From positions 1,612,001 to 1,676,000 of the forward strand of contig NC_084711.1 of assembly GCF_033807575.1 (NCBI RefSeq): a stretch of DNA of 64,000 bases, given 5' to 3'. Each line of letters opens with the position of its first letter. Within the stretch, counting starts at the first letter, position 1. The notes below the pieces were generated by a model. It was not told the origin of the DNA. It saw only the letters and a list, made by a program, of their open reading frames with translations, and did no database searches. The stretch comes from Cydia pomonella (lineage: Eukaryota; Arthropoda; Insecta; Lepidoptera; Tortricidae). Positions 1 to 11,109 of the stretch are shown in pieces. The translations under genes and the position numbers were made by a program.

Positions 1-860
1 ATGCTTCACGAGCAAAACTTGCAACTGAAGAAATATCTGACTTCACCATTTTGAATAAAAAACTTAAATATGACTCGAAAAAAAAACATCATCGAACCTG
101 CTCACAAAATTTAACAAGAACCGGTTGATAATTGCGACCAGCGGTGGCAGCATGGTTCCATTTTTATCACTATGTCCGTCACTTTCGCGCTTACATACTT
201 GTTAGAACGTGACAGGAATGGTGACAAATATACTAAAGAGTCGACCATCTTAGCCCTACTGTAGAGAACATGCGAAAGCATTTTCGCTGAGCTGATTCCA
301 TTGAAACTGAGACCTTCGGCGTTCAACAAAGATAGTAGAATTATATAAAACACGTCAAGACTTCTTTAACTACTTTCTTCGAATTTTACTGTGAGTAATA
401 GCAAAGAAAAGGATAATGCCTATACAAAACGTACGCATTGTCTGTGTACAGGTACATAATGATATTACCTATATAAATACGTTCATAGCTGAAATGTATG
501 GTCTTATATATTTACTTGACAAAAGGAGCGTGTTTCGTTAGGCTTTTATACTGATATCAAAAAGGCTGGGAGCCTACGTTCTTTGATGTCATAATTGAAA
601 CGTATTGTAGGCGGCACTTAGCCGGCTTTGCAGCTATGTAATTACATCATGTAGTGGCTGTATAATGACTCTCAATCTGGCTTGACGTGACACAAGTGAA
701 TATAATAAATCCCGTATTTCATTTTGTTTCTTAGGAACGATTTTTCTGCTGAAAATATCGGAGGTCTTCCCATATGAAGTCTGAATAGTGTAGTCAGCTC
801 ATAGAAACATATTTTTGGTCTTTTTTATTCTCTATTTTTTTTGGACTTTGGTTTAAAAGT
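1..860. other. AT-rich stretch, nothing recognised
   Basis: No domain-bearing open frame, tRNA-like box or clear inverted repeat is visible. Short open frames on both strands are what AT-rich non-coding DNA gives by chance. Confidence 0.5.
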
Positions 861-865
861 GTTCT

Positions 866-1095
866 TCTTCTTCTGGTGCCATGCCCAGTCTAATGGGCGT
901 CGGCGGTCAGCATGGCATTCAGCTCTCAGCTCTCTCTTAAAAGTGTTAAGGTAAAGTAAAGGTGGGCCAAATGGCTAGTTAGAGTGGCTCAAGGAACATC
1001 ACAGACGGTCACCAGGGTTAAGGTACACCTAAAAGAAGATGCGGGGTCGACCGAACGGAAAAAAGAGGTCAGACCTTTGCCCAGCAGTACCTAAA
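866..1095 (+). mobile_element. LINE C-terminal remnant
   Basis: The right half (about 955-1090) resembles the decayed end of a non-LTR retrotransposon polyprotein. A CCTTTGCCCAGCAG string corresponds to the 'EAFxQQW' ending found in many lepidopteran LINEs, and the better preserved relative near 51.8 kb reads REEAFVQQW. Stops and frame changes are frequent. The left half (866-940) is a TTC-rich start followed by a moderately GC-rich patch that may be another repeat. Assignment rests on the short conserved ending only. Confidence 0.3.
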
Positions 1096-1099
1096 ACTA

Positions 1100-4000
1100 A
1101 CAGATGTTAATGAGCATATTTAAATTTTTATTTTTTCATTGGATCATTTGGATTAATGAGAAAACCATTACTCTTAATCCATGTTTTTAAATAAATGCCT
1201 ATATGCGTGTTTAATCTATCTCAAATACATAACATACATAACGACCTAAAATTATCGCCCCTATACAACTCATCGGGTGAGCAGGATTTGCATCTGTGCT
1301 TTTGATTCCTGTTAAATATAACCCGTGTGGTTCTATTTGAAATACCTTCAAATGAAAACCCCTATGCATTTCTCAAAGCAACGTTGGATTGTACACAATT
1401 TCGAAATAGGAATAACACGATCACTATCCACCAACAAGCCAGAGGCTACACGTAGGTACATTCATGTACGCCGCCATTTTAGAATAGATTTAACAACTGC
1501 CCTACTAACAGTGTCTCTATAGAGCATATAGCGCATCGCAAACTATCCAGTATAAGCAGACCTTTAATATTATATAGGCGTGATTAGAAACAACGCTAAC
1601 GTTGGTTGCACAGGTGATGCGCTGGAAAGTGATAGATAACAGCTCAGAACGTAAGACTCCTGATACCAAAATATCGTATCTCTCCCGAGTCTCAAGTACT
1701 GCTTTCTAGTACGAAGTCGGCGTGACCCAATTAGGTCACAAGGGAATATCGAGAAGCGATATAAAACTTCAAATTCTGACCTAGAATCTTTGTCGTGGAC
1801 GGAAAGAGCTGAAATTTTGTCGAACAAAAACTGTAACTTTGAGGTAAGGTTTTTAATCGTTTTCTCTTCCAAAATATAAACTATATGAAATCCTTTAAGA
1901 ATAAAATAATAAAGATACGCTGTACCTTTTTATTACTGTAATTCTAAAGTCAGAAATTGTAAAGAGAGTTATTTTAGGTGAAATTAGTGACTAATTCTAA
2001 ATAAATTTTTTAAACTTACTACGAAATTTCAGAATTCCTTTTTAAGTTACTCAGTGTTCCCCTGCTGGGAAAAAGGCTTTGTGATCCCCTGGAGCCCATT
2101 GATTGAAAATTTTGACTACTTTTTACAGAATAAACTCAAGTCTCGAAGTCTTGCTATCTCTTTTTTGGTTTCCCTCTGCCCTGGTAGCTAAATTGTGAAA
2201 TCCAGGCAGTAGCTATTTTGGCTCATTTTTTCAGATTTATAGTAGACATATTTTTTCGGCTCACGTAAAAGTAATTTATTATCAAAATACCACAAGTTAA
2301 AATTTGTGTCACAAAATTGTTTGCCCTGCCATAAATCAGATCACAGTTTAATTGGCTCAAAATAAATCCCAAAGAAACCTTCACACAAGAGCCGTGCATC
2401 AGCCTCGCCCTTACTAAATTAAACAAGGTGGCGAGAAAATTCAATCCAATCTAAACTTCCTTCAATCCAATTTGAATTTCCTCACCTCGCCCCCCGTCCG
2501 TGGTTCGCAACGCGGCAATTTATTTCAGACCCACCCTCGGAAGCGAATACGTCGATTTGTATACTCGCCTCCGATATCAGTGTTGGCAGTTGTTTTTCGG
2601 CCCATGCAAAGCAGATGAAGAGTCTGAGAAATTTATGAGAGTAATTTTTTCTAAATGTTCTATATTCTTGCATATATGTACGCCTCGCAAAATACACCTG
2701 CTTTTCAGTGAACAGGTTCATTTTAACTTCTTTCTAATAATATTACGTTGATTTAAACTCATTTTTAACTATTAATATTATATTCGACTACCGCAATATT
2801 TATTCAAATAAAACTTCTGACTCTGTTGACCACGAACGCAATGTAAAGGGCTCGACATGACGTATTTAAAATTCATTAGAAGCGATATAATTCGTTCACA
2901 TTTTATTTTTTAAATCTTTTTTTAATTCTCCAGTCTCCTGGACTTTAAACGAAGAATCTATTTATCTTTTTGATGCCATGGCTATGAGATACATTGTTTA
3001 AGGCAGGTAATGATCTTGCTGTCCAGGGCAAGTAGTCCGCTGTAATAAAATGAGTCCAATTTAGCAAATTTGAAATGCGTAAGTACTACGTTATTTTGTA
3101 CTGAGGTGGACAATAAATAATATTTTTTGTAGGTATGCGACAGAGATCTGTTAACTTTTTAGACTTTAAATAAAACATATTGATGAAAAGCTTTTAATTA
3201 AATAAAACGTCACCATTATTGAAAATAGCGATCCCATTTTAATATAAAATATCAATGACATAAAACATAATATGGCGCGGTTGCAACAAAGCAGCATAAA
3301 TATTAAATATCTATCTGGCAAAAAAGGAATTCAATGGATCAGGTGTATTTATTACAGTTTGATTAAAATCTGTATAGTTCCAGGTATAATAATAAATTCT
3401 ATAGCATTGCATTCCTAGTTTAATAAAGGTTCATGAATAATTGAAGTTAAAAAAGCTTTCCGGGTAATAATTTAGCTTGTGGAAATTGTACACGTGTAAT
3501 TGAGATGTTTTTTTTAAAGAAACATTTTGAACTTTAATCTCAAAATGATGTTTAAACAAGAAATGAATTTTAATCTCAAAATGATATAAACATTAGGATA
3601 AGATGAAAAACTAGAAGAAAGTAATCCACAGATATTATAAATAGAAAGACACAATAATACCACAGAGTACAAAAAGACCGCTTTGAATGTAGTGAATTTT
3701 AAGCAGACAATATTTTGAAATCGCGGTAAACAACAAAAGACCCATACTTAAAATTAAAACAAACTGACAACGAAACGCCTTCAACCGACACAATAGCACA
3801 TTGTTTTTCCAAACGTTTTTATTCTGTATGTTTTCTAAATTGAAAACATTTCTCATTTCATCGTCCAGGATTAAATGGCGATTGGCTTACGCGATTGCAC
3901 AGATCCCATTTCCCTATCGCAGAACGGGAACCTCAATTTAACACAACGCCGGATCAAATCGACGAATACGCCGATTCTAGGCACCCTAAAATCCCCCTTA

Positions 4001-4205
4001 TGATCGACGACATAAGGTGGAAATGAGCTGATGGGATCGCTGTCGCGGAAATGCTACTGATGATGAAAAATTGCAAGGACATTGGTTAATGTCTTAATTT
4101 CTTTTGGGAGTTTTTGCAGGAAAATTTAGGTTTTTGAGTGTCGGGATTATTCCAGGCATAACTTAACGTGTCCCATTACTTATAAACCTAGATTTTTTTT
4201 CGTTG
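1100..4205. other. Unassigned AT-rich DNA
   Basis: About 3.1 kb without a recognisable gene or repeat end. The more GC-balanced patches (about 2470-2600 and 3870-4060) have no coherent long frame. They could be decayed repeats or unique sequence; I see nothing that decides. Confidence 0.45.
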
Positions 4206-4209
4206 TTTT

Positions 4210-4402
4210 TAGGGTTCCGTACCCAAAGAGTAAAACGGGACCCTATTACTAAGATCCGTCTGTCACCTATATCTCATGAACCGTGATAGGTAGACAGTTG
4301 AAATTTTCACAGACGATGTATTTTTGTTGCCGCTATAACAACAAATACTAAAAATAACGGATCCCTCAATGGGCGAGCCTAACTCGCACTTGTCCGGTTT
4401 TT
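4210..4402 (+). repeat. Dispersed repeat, 'AGGGTTCCGT' family, copy 1
   Basis: Starts AGGGTTCCGTACCCAAAG and ends CACTTGTCCGGTTTTTT. Closely related copies lie at 56446-56663 (same strand) and 63877-64000 (opposite strand, cut by the window edge). All share the block around GTTGCCGCTATAACAACAAA. No coding capacity and no clear terminal inverted repeat, so a non-autonomous element of unknown class. The ~190-220 bp copy boundaries agree across copies, which supports a real unit. Confidence 0.7.
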
Positions 4403-5280
4403 TATGAAAGGGATGTATGATATATTTATCTCAAGTTTAACAATTGCGAGTTTTCAACTTCAGTGGGAATTTCGCATTATTCCCCATCCACGTATGCATA
4501 AGAACAAAAGAGAATGTTCAAAGAGTTGCCAAAGTTTAAGCGGCGGCCATTGCAGTGATCAATCAAGTCCTTAGTCCCGAAATCCTTTTAAAATGATAAA
4601 TACACATTGAAATTATAATTTTTATGGAACTAGGAACGATTCCGAATGCGGAATTACGAAAATGACTTTGAGATTTAGGAGGTTAAACCTAACCTATGTA
4701 CCTTAAACCAATGAAATCATAGTTTATTTATACATTTAAATGGCGTGTTCACGTTGTTATTACTAAGCAAGTTTTTTTTTCATAAATATTCAGAGGATGA
4801 TGACTACGTTTGTCCTCTACTTTCGTCTTAACAATGTTTACACATTTTCGTAGAATTATAGCGTAAAGTTCCAATCTCAGGATTCGCAGAATAAAACCTT
4901 AAAAAAACACCGGACTAAAAAAATGGACAACCGCTGCCGCACTGCAGTTACTTTGAGAATAAAACTTTTAATCTGGACCATCATTTTGTTTGCAAAAAGA
5001 CTGAGGCTTGCAATTAAAACCGGCAGACTTAGCCGGTTTAATTAAAGTTGTCGCAATCGATCTGCTTTAGAAGCAGGTAGGGTAGGGTTTGACCTATGGT
5101 ACCTAAAACAGAATAACTTTAGAAAAGTTTGGGGTTAATTTGATAGTTTTAAAATGGCTACTTCATTAGGATCATGTATTATTTCCTCGATCTTTTCATG
5201 TAACAAATTAGATTATACTACTAAAAATCCCGCATAAAAATAAAATATGACTTAAAAATTGAAATTTTTAAGTCACCCTT

Positions 5281-5522
5281 GCTCTTCTAAGTAGCCCAGG
5301 TTTACTATTACTTAGTGGCGCAGCGACCCAGAATGAGGAATGCCATTTTAGCGCTGCGTTCCTCCTCCATTCTCAAAACGTGTCCAAGCCAGCGAAGACG
5401 GTGAGCTTTTGTTTCGCCAACAATATTGGGTGTAGCCACAAGAACTTCAATCTAGACGTTTTTGCGGAGTCTAAAACTGCCATCTTCTCTTCTCACAGGG
5501 CCCAGGTTCTTACGAAGAAGTA
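5281..5522 (-). mobile_element. RTE-type LINE C-terminal fragment
   Basis: The minus strand reads, with breaks, GPVRREDGSFRLRKNV, then ATPNIVGETKAHRLRWLGH and RMEEERSAKMAF. This is the region after the reverse transcriptase palm in RTE-clade elements, and the same motifs occur at 33.3 kb (MGESKAHRLRWLGHLERMD). It is a short 5'-truncated or internally preserved piece with at least one stop. Nothing upstream on the minus strand continues the frame. Confidence 0.6.
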
Positions 5523-5524
5523 GT

Positions 5525-6845
5525 CCAGGTTTACCAATACAAATTTGTTACGGGTATGTTGTAACACTTAAGTTAATTCAATTACAGTCTAGTCGCCTTG
5601 GAGGATGAATACTAGAATAAAATGTACGTGTGCCAAATTTCGACCAAAAAATTTTATGAGGAAAGATTTTAGTAAATAAAACAACGTGTGAAAGTTATGC
5701 GAGGCCATGCAAAAATTTAAACAAAACGCATTAATACTAGCGGATAAAACAACGCGTCAAAATATTTGCTGCTCTCGAATACTTCGCCAAATAGAGATAT
5801 ATCTCAACGTCGCGTTCAAAAGTATCTGCAACAGCTAAGATTTATCAGACATATCTAACGAAATACATATCAAAGAATGAAAGATACTTTTGATGCAAAG
5901 TCTGATACAATACTTTTGATGCCGACTGTACATCAACTTAAAAAGTTCCGATTACCTTTGGTAGGATTAGATTAGATCTTTCGGTTGCAATTTCTGGAGC
6001 CCGGGAATTTCTTCAGCAACCTAATTATCAGTGTTCGACCCCATCGTGTATATAATCAAAATAAAATTCCCCAAAACGTATCTCAAGCAAATCGAAAAGA
6101 CCAGCCCAAAAGCGAACCGAAAAGACAATCAACCTAATGAAACTCGCGTCTCGTTCGACCCAAACTTGGCTGTAATAATCCCAGTCAAAGCCCATAATCG
6201 CGGAGTTATTGAAAAACAATCAGACCAGCGCATCGACAGTCTTAATCGGGGAGTTCTTAAGCCAAGTTCTGATACGAAAATTTCTACGAAACTCAATTAG
6301 GACCTTCTCAACACTTTAATTGTCTTGCTGATGAATTGGCCAAGTTTTATCGACGTCCGGAATGATTGGCCGGAGGACAGGACGACAGGTTTGCAATGAG
6401 CGATGGATAAACTTTTAATTATTGGATACGTTTTAGGTTCGGGTGAAGGTTTATGAAGAATTGAATTAAGGTTTGAGTATCAGGTGCCGTTTAATTTTGA
6501 GTGAAATCTGTTTAAGTTTGGTTCGATCCAGTCAGTTTAAGACAGACGATATAAAGTTTCATTCTACCAAAATCTTTAGTTAAATACCTGCTTCCTCGGT
6601 CCATTCTTTAAGTTTAGGCTTTACGTTATGCATTTATACAAAATCACCCATAATCAAAGTCATTCTTAGGTCAAGTAGGTAAGTATTCTTTCAATTTCAC
6701 ACTACATCAAATAATTCGTACTTAGTTTAGTTTTTGACAGGCATCGCCAGTTTTAAGCGTTCTGCGGAAACGCTGAATCGGTAACTAGTTTGAGAAACTA
6801 TAGTGGGTATTTTTGACGGGAAATTGTACCGTGCACTACTACGAA
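5525..6845. other. Unassigned DNA with a possible decayed MITE
   Basis: Mostly featureless. Between about 5816 and 5946 the motif TCAAAAGTATC and its complement GATACTTTTGA recur, followed by GCCGACTGTACA. This is reminiscent of the TA-flanked 'CAGTCAGCGTC' MITE at 19.9 kb but too decayed to delimit. The 89-codon open frame at 6031-6300 has no recognisable domain and I do not call it a gene. Confidence 0.35.
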
Positions 6846-6898
6846 ATATAAACTGAAATAAATTTTATATACGAAGAAAAAGTGACCAAGGCCTCCAG

Positions 6899-6970
6899 TG
6901 CCCCAGGCTGGAATCGAACCAGCGTCTTCTGTTATCGCGGCAGGTGCCTTAGCCACTCGGCCACCGGAGT
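6899..6970 (-). repeat. tRNA-like sequence (Ser/Leu-type boxes)
   Basis: On the minus strand the A box TGGCCGAGTGG and B box GGTTCGATTCC are spaced as in tRNA genes. A 7-bp acceptor-like stem can be drawn between 6964-6970 and 6900-6906. There is no long variable arm as expected for real tRNA-Ser or -Leu, so I read it as a tRNA-derived SINE head rather than a working tRNA gene. Confidence 0.6.
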
Positions 6971-7160
6971 CAAGGCGGCCGGGTAATACTTCTAATAGTA
7001 TTGATTGGCAGCGCCATCTCTCTCGCTAGCTCGGTATCACCTGAGTTGATCCAATTAGAAGGTCGGACTATACTGTTCTACCTAAGGGATGGCTAGGGGG
7101 CGCCGTAAGCCTTCAGTAAGAAATGCATATATTTGGAAAAATTCGACCAATGCCGCCGTG

Positions 7161-7232
7161 ACCCCGGTGGCCGAGTGGCTCAGACACCTGCCGCGATAGC
7201 AGAGGACGTTGGTTCGATTCCAGTCTGGGGCA
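7161..7232 (+). repeat. tRNA-like sequence, mirror partner
   Basis: A box TGGCCGAGTGG at 7168-7178 and B box GGTTCGATTCC at 7211-7221. Acceptor strands ACCCCGG (7161-7167) and CTGGGGC (7225-7231) pair except at the first position. The anticodon-like loop would read CGA, but position 33 is G rather than the near-universal T, and no long variable arm exists. Probably a tRNA-derived SINE head with an internal pol III promoter. Confidence 0.6.
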
Positions 7233-7289
7233 CTGGAGGCCTTGGTCACATTTTCTTCGTATATGACATTTGTTTCAGTTTCTAATTTA

Positions 7290-8160
7290 TATAGTAATGT
7301 TTCTATTTGAAATAAAAAAAAAATCTGAAAATAATTTAATTTGTTCTAGTACTTCTAATAGTATTACGAAATTTTTAACACATTCCAGATTATAGAACTC
7401 CATGATCACAAATCATAACTAAATCGAATAATTATATATATACTTTTTCTTTGTATAAGTTTTTTTAATATGTGTATCATGTATTAGACTCAGCGACATA
7501 AAAAAAAACCTGTAAAATAAGATACAAACCCTGCTTCAAAACACAACATCCCATACTAGAATTGATATAATGTAACCCCATTTTCTGTGTGACAGTCGGA
7601 GGCAAGATTAGCCGATTCTGATCCACACACGGTCTGTATCGGTAAAACTTCAAAGATGCGGGAAAGGAGGCAATCTCTTTGCTCCTGTGGGTCGGTTTAC
7701 TGGTTATTGATTTGAGATATATTTGATGTTATAGATATAATTACTATGCTTGTGTTCAGCTTAGACAAAAATGCTTTCGTATGTCCCGGATGTTTTCGAC
7801 TACAGCTCGAATTTCTCAACCGATTTTAATGAAATTCTATCATTCATTTATTCATTCACAAAACAATAGTTTTACATGTCAAAAGTTACAGTGTGCTATA
7901 TTTAAAACCATTTATATCTATAATTAATATACACATATTTTGTGAGAAGGTTCGAAAATAATATTAAATTTTTCAAAAACTACAAACGAAACTAATGATA
8001 CACAAGCAATAGGTGGAATATTCGGCGAACAAAAAAAAAACAATGTTTTCACGAAAAGCGACGTAGATGACTAATAACTTTTATGGATAGATATTAATCG
8101 GTGTAATAATTGATGCAATTATACTATGGCTACATAATGTCACAATAGTTGCTATAAACA
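7290..8160. other. Mostly unassigned; one shared repeat segment
   Basis: Only 7766-7838 is recognisable: ATGCTTTCGTATGTCC through TCTCAACCGATTTTAATG matches a segment near 34530-34600. The rest, including the moderately GC-rich part at 7555-7700, shows no domain or tRNA-like box. Confidence 0.4.
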
Positions 8161-8174
8161 AGAGTAGGGATGTC

Positions 8175-8290
8175 ATGAATATTTGCATTCGTATTCGTTT
8201 ATACGAATATTCACATTATGTTATTATTCACAACGACATTCGCATTCGCATGAAATTAAGCGAATGTTTTGCAAATGCGAATGTCCGCAG
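8175..8290 (+). repeat. ATTCGY hexamer array, left part
   Basis: Imperfect tandem copies of ATTCGC/ATTCGT, with their complement GCGAAT near 8260-8280. The same hexamers reappear at 8858-8930, so one array seems to have been split by the DNA between (which carries a dispersed repeat and a MITE). Open frames here reflect the hexamer and are not genes. Confidence 0.6.
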
Positions 8291-8396
8291 GTCGTGTCCT
8301 GCCTCGTCGACTCGCGTACGAGTATGGGCAGTGCACGCAAACTGTTTTCAGGTAATGCATTTTGACCAGTAGAAGTGGGGCGACACTCCTCCTCTT

Positions 8397-8640
8397 GGTC
8401 TTTCTCGGCTCCATTCGGCTCAACATTGCTCCGAGCAATTATTAGGGTTGGCACAACTTAACGTCTCTTTACGTACACGACCACAGAAATGATAATGAGT
8501 TTTTGACAACCCTAAATGACCGACAGGGATACTGCCATACATTAGAAAGGGACACCAGAATTTGTCCCTGAATCGCTGTCAAACTTCGGTTTTGTAGGAA
8601 GTGTCATTTCTGTACGGTAGTACTATTTATTCTGTGCCAG
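8397..8640 (-). repeat. ~240-bp dispersed repeat, copy 1
   Basis: Matches, in opposite orientation, 25185-25425. Shared landmarks are TTAGGGTTG, the stretch around GACAGCGATTCAGGGAC and AGTACTACCGTACA next to the CAGAATAAAT end. Strand is set so both copies read from CAGAATAAAT. Non-coding; class unknown. Confidence 0.6.
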
Positions 8641-8700
8641 TAGACAGCATGTCTCAACACTTTATAACATCCCGTTTTAAGGTTACATATGTTTTATGTA

Positions 8701-8790
8701 CAGTCGAGTTCATAAATATGTGTACATTCTTTCACCTTATTGCAATGGATTAACGTATATAAATGTATACATATTTATGAACTCGACTGT
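8701..8790. mobile_element. TA-flanked MITE, 'CAGTCGAGTTCATAAATATG' type
   Basis: A 90-bp unit flanked by TA (8699-8700 and 8791-8792). Arms of about 30 bp begin CAGTCGAGTTCATAAATATG and are nearly perfect complements. TA flanks and palindromic shape fit a non-autonomous Tc1/mariner-type element. A shorter relative sits at 51566-51631. Confidence 0.8.
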
Positions 8791-8857
8791 ACATTACCTA
8801 CTAACACATTTTTTTCTAATTAGGAATAATAATACCAACTACATACTCTCTAACATT

Positions 8858-8932
8858 CGTATTCACATTTCGGATTCGGACATTCGCATCCTAGCCATTC
8901 GTATTCGCATTCACATTCGCGAATCGTGACAT
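8858..8932 (+). repeat. ATTCGY hexamer array, right part
   Basis: CATTCGTATTCACATT, CATTCGCATCC and CATTCGTATTCGCATTC occur in tandem. Probably the other half of the array at 8175-8290. Confidence 0.6.
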
Positions 8933-8934
8933 GA

Positions 8935-10125
8935 TCAAGACTAGTGGTGTACAAATAATTGGTTAAAAGCTGTCCCAAATGAATAAAAAAACGATCGCAT
9001 TTACAGAATACTTTTTTCTATTTTTATCGAAAACCATTCAAGTATATAACTTTAAGAAAATGTGCACTGAATAAAATGGTCCAAGTTCGCAGCAAGCATG
9101 ACGGCAAAAACATCCGCCACACTAGAGACTTCACAATACAATGTTTCGAGAAATAAATGTTTTGAAAACGGAGATGAGGACACTTGACTGTAACCGTTTT
9201 AACTGAAGCACACTTAACAAGACTGTTAAGTGAACTGGTGGAGATTTCTATTTGAAATAAGTATTAAATTACATCGGAGTAGATTTTTTAGCATCTCGCA
9301 TATTTTCCGAGAATTATTTTTAAAGTATGCAAATGTAGCTTTTTATGTGGTCGAATTAGCAGAAAATTGCGACAAATAATAGCTGTATTTAAAGAACAAT
9401 TTTTTTTTTTAGCTTTGTTTAATTAGTCTTAACACGCATTACAGTATATAGTATAGCAAACTAATTTGTCAATAGAAAAAGGTGCGAAATTCAAAGTGTT
9501 ACTATACGTTTGGGGGTATAATATTAACGAAGACTTACCTACGGGTATGGAAAAGGATTTATTTTCGCCTTTGATTTTAATTAACTATCAATCAATTTAT
9601 TACTATTGAAGTTAACTTTAAATCTTGAAAAAAAAATACAAAAAGTATTGTAATGATCACGGAAGATCACTAAGATAATACAGAAACATTTCTACAAAAC
9701 TCGACGTTAGCACTGCAAGCTTCTAATTAAAGTAGGGATAAATATTTTGATTTTGAATGTACTTGAGCACAGAATAATTTTGCTGTCTAATGGAAAATGT
9801 ATACAAGTAATAATGAGAAGGGTCCCCATTTAATTTCAATTACGCTTTTGAACGGTCGCCGTATTAGCCGGTATTTTTATTAACGTATAAATATTAATGA
9901 AGGGCGTAAATATAATTAATAATGGCAAGCGCGCAGAAAGGTAGGATAAGATGCGAAAATGCTATGGGTCCCAACTCAACTATAATATTCATTTCGAAAC
10001 GGTTTAATCAAATATAATGAAATGGACCAATCACAGCTCGCCGCGGTCAAGAAGACGAAACAAAACGATAGCTCAAATTAATTATTTATTTTAGGTTGTA
10101 TAGTAGAAACAATTGTTTCATAAGT
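8935..10125. other. Unassigned AT-rich DNA
   Basis: No gene-like frame, box pair or palindrome seen over about 1.2 kb. Confidence 0.45.
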
Positions 10126-10127
10126 CA

Positions 10128-10215
10128 TAAACGCACATGTGACACCCTTAATATAGCAACGTCCATAGACTACGAAAACCGCTTACCATTGCTTATTAGT
10201 ATCCATAGGCTACGG
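10128..10215 (+). mobile_element. LINE 3'-end remnant
   Basis: CGCACATGTGACACCC, GTCCATAGACTACG and CGCTTACCAT match the 3' region of a lepidopteran LINE family also seen at 20110-20215 and 25103-25160. A second decayed copy of the CCATAGGCTACGG part follows. Short and diverged. Confidence 0.45.
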
Positions 10216-10255
10216 TGGCCAAAATCGAGAAAAAACTGTCTAAAAATTGAATTTA

Positions 10256-10365
10256 GCAAGGAGCAAGTACCAGGGCCTCATGAGTTACGAGAAGGTGTAG
10301 TTGAACAACCCGCCGGGCCCCGGCGGCCGGGGCGCGTACGAGTATGAAGGTATCGCGTCTGCTCG
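10256..10365 (+). pseudogene. GC-rich exon-like island
   Basis: One frame reads ARSKYQGLMSYEKV, a TAG stop, then LNNPPGPGGRGAYEYEGIAS, with G/C-rich third positions unlike the surrounding AT-rich DNA. An acceptor-like TTGAATTTAG precedes it and a GT follows CTCGC. This could be a decayed exon or a captured piece of a host gene. I do not recognise the protein, and the stop argues against function unless the reading is wrong. Confidence 0.25.
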
Positions 10366-10549
10366 CGTATCTTAAATTGCCGTATTGACTTGTTTACCTA
10401 TAAGATTTTACTCGTTTAAAGTATTATTTTTGTTGACTCGTAGAAAAAGTATTGTATACAATAGTGATATAATCAAGCTTTTCAATCTCGTACCTCACTT
10501 AAGCAACTCAGCAAGCTTCGTTGCTTATAAACTCAAATTGATGTCATAT

Positions 10550-10668
10550 ATTAAAGAAAAAGTGGCAAAGCCCTCCAGTGGCGAAGGACACGTCCGAAAC
10601 GGCGTCTTTAGCTATCCGGCTGGCTAACGCCATGAACCCCTAGACCACCCCGTCGCGTCGCACATTCG
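10550..10668 (-). mobile_element. tRNA-headed SINE, variant head
   Basis: On the minus strand an A-box-like TGGTCTAGGGG and a degraded B box (around GTTTCGGACGTGTCC) are followed by the same CCACTGGAGGGC and TATATGACAT tail as the 6.8-7.3 kb palindrome. The tail is shared but the head differs, suggesting one SINE tail joined to two tRNA-like heads. The B box has drifted, so transcription is unlikely. Confidence 0.5.
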
Positions 10669-10982
10669 CCAAATTACTATTTATTTTCCTTACAATATTT
10701 TATCTTTGCTCATAGTTTCTGTTATTTTATTTTTATTGACATAGTTGCTCCATATTTACTTACACTATAATTAAACAGGGTTCCTTTTTTTAGAATTACT
10801 TAACACTTGAATGCAGTAACATGTGCCTGCTGAAAGCGGCGTATAATGTTATAATATATTTATAAACTACTAATATTAAGAACGCTCCACCAATATAAAT
10901 ATTTGCATCGTGTCGATGTTTCCAGACGAGACTATACTACACGTGATTATCAGTATAAGGCCACATACAGATTATTTATTGA

Positions 10983-11103
10983 CTTGATCATAAGTACAGA
11001 CTACCGAGTACAGTAGCGAGCAAGTGCCCTTGGCCAATTGCTCAGTACTCGGTACTCGGCCGACGGCACTCCCTCGCCATTGTACTCGATATGAGTGATC
11101 AAG
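10983..11103. mobile_element. MITE-like imperfect inverted repeat
   Basis: CTTGATCATAAGT at the left pairs with GTGATCAAG at the right, and the interior CGAGTACAGTAGCGAG pairs with CTCGCCATTGTACTCG. The arms are imperfect and carry repeated AGTACTCGG motifs. No coding content. Confidence 0.5.
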
Positions 11104-11109
11104 GCCTAT

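Larger units (their letters stand above)
6847..7284. repeat. 438-bp palindrome with tRNA-like ends
   Basis: Two arms of about 134 bp (6847-6980 and 7152-7284) are inverted copies with a few mismatches, separated by a ~170-bp spacer. Each arm carries a tRNA-like sequence (entered separately) plus a shared tail through CCTTGGTCAC and TATATGACA to GTTTCAGT. It may be two SINE copies in opposite orientation, or one unit with tRNA-like terminal inverted repeats. The match runs beyond the tRNA-like part on both sides, so it is not simply two tRNA genes. Confidence 0.75.

Noticed and set aside
6031..6300. 89-codon open frame with partial overlap of a minus-strand frame
   Set aside because: Low-complexity composition, no known motif, no splice or promoter context; typical chance frame.
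7161..7232. Functional tRNA-Ser gene
   Set aside because: No long variable arm, position 33 is not T, the acceptor has a mismatch, and the match with its inverted partner extends well beyond the tRNA.
8175..8460. Several overlapping open frames over the hexamer repeat
   Set aside because: Residue patterns (RIRIR-like) only reflect the ATTCGY repeat.
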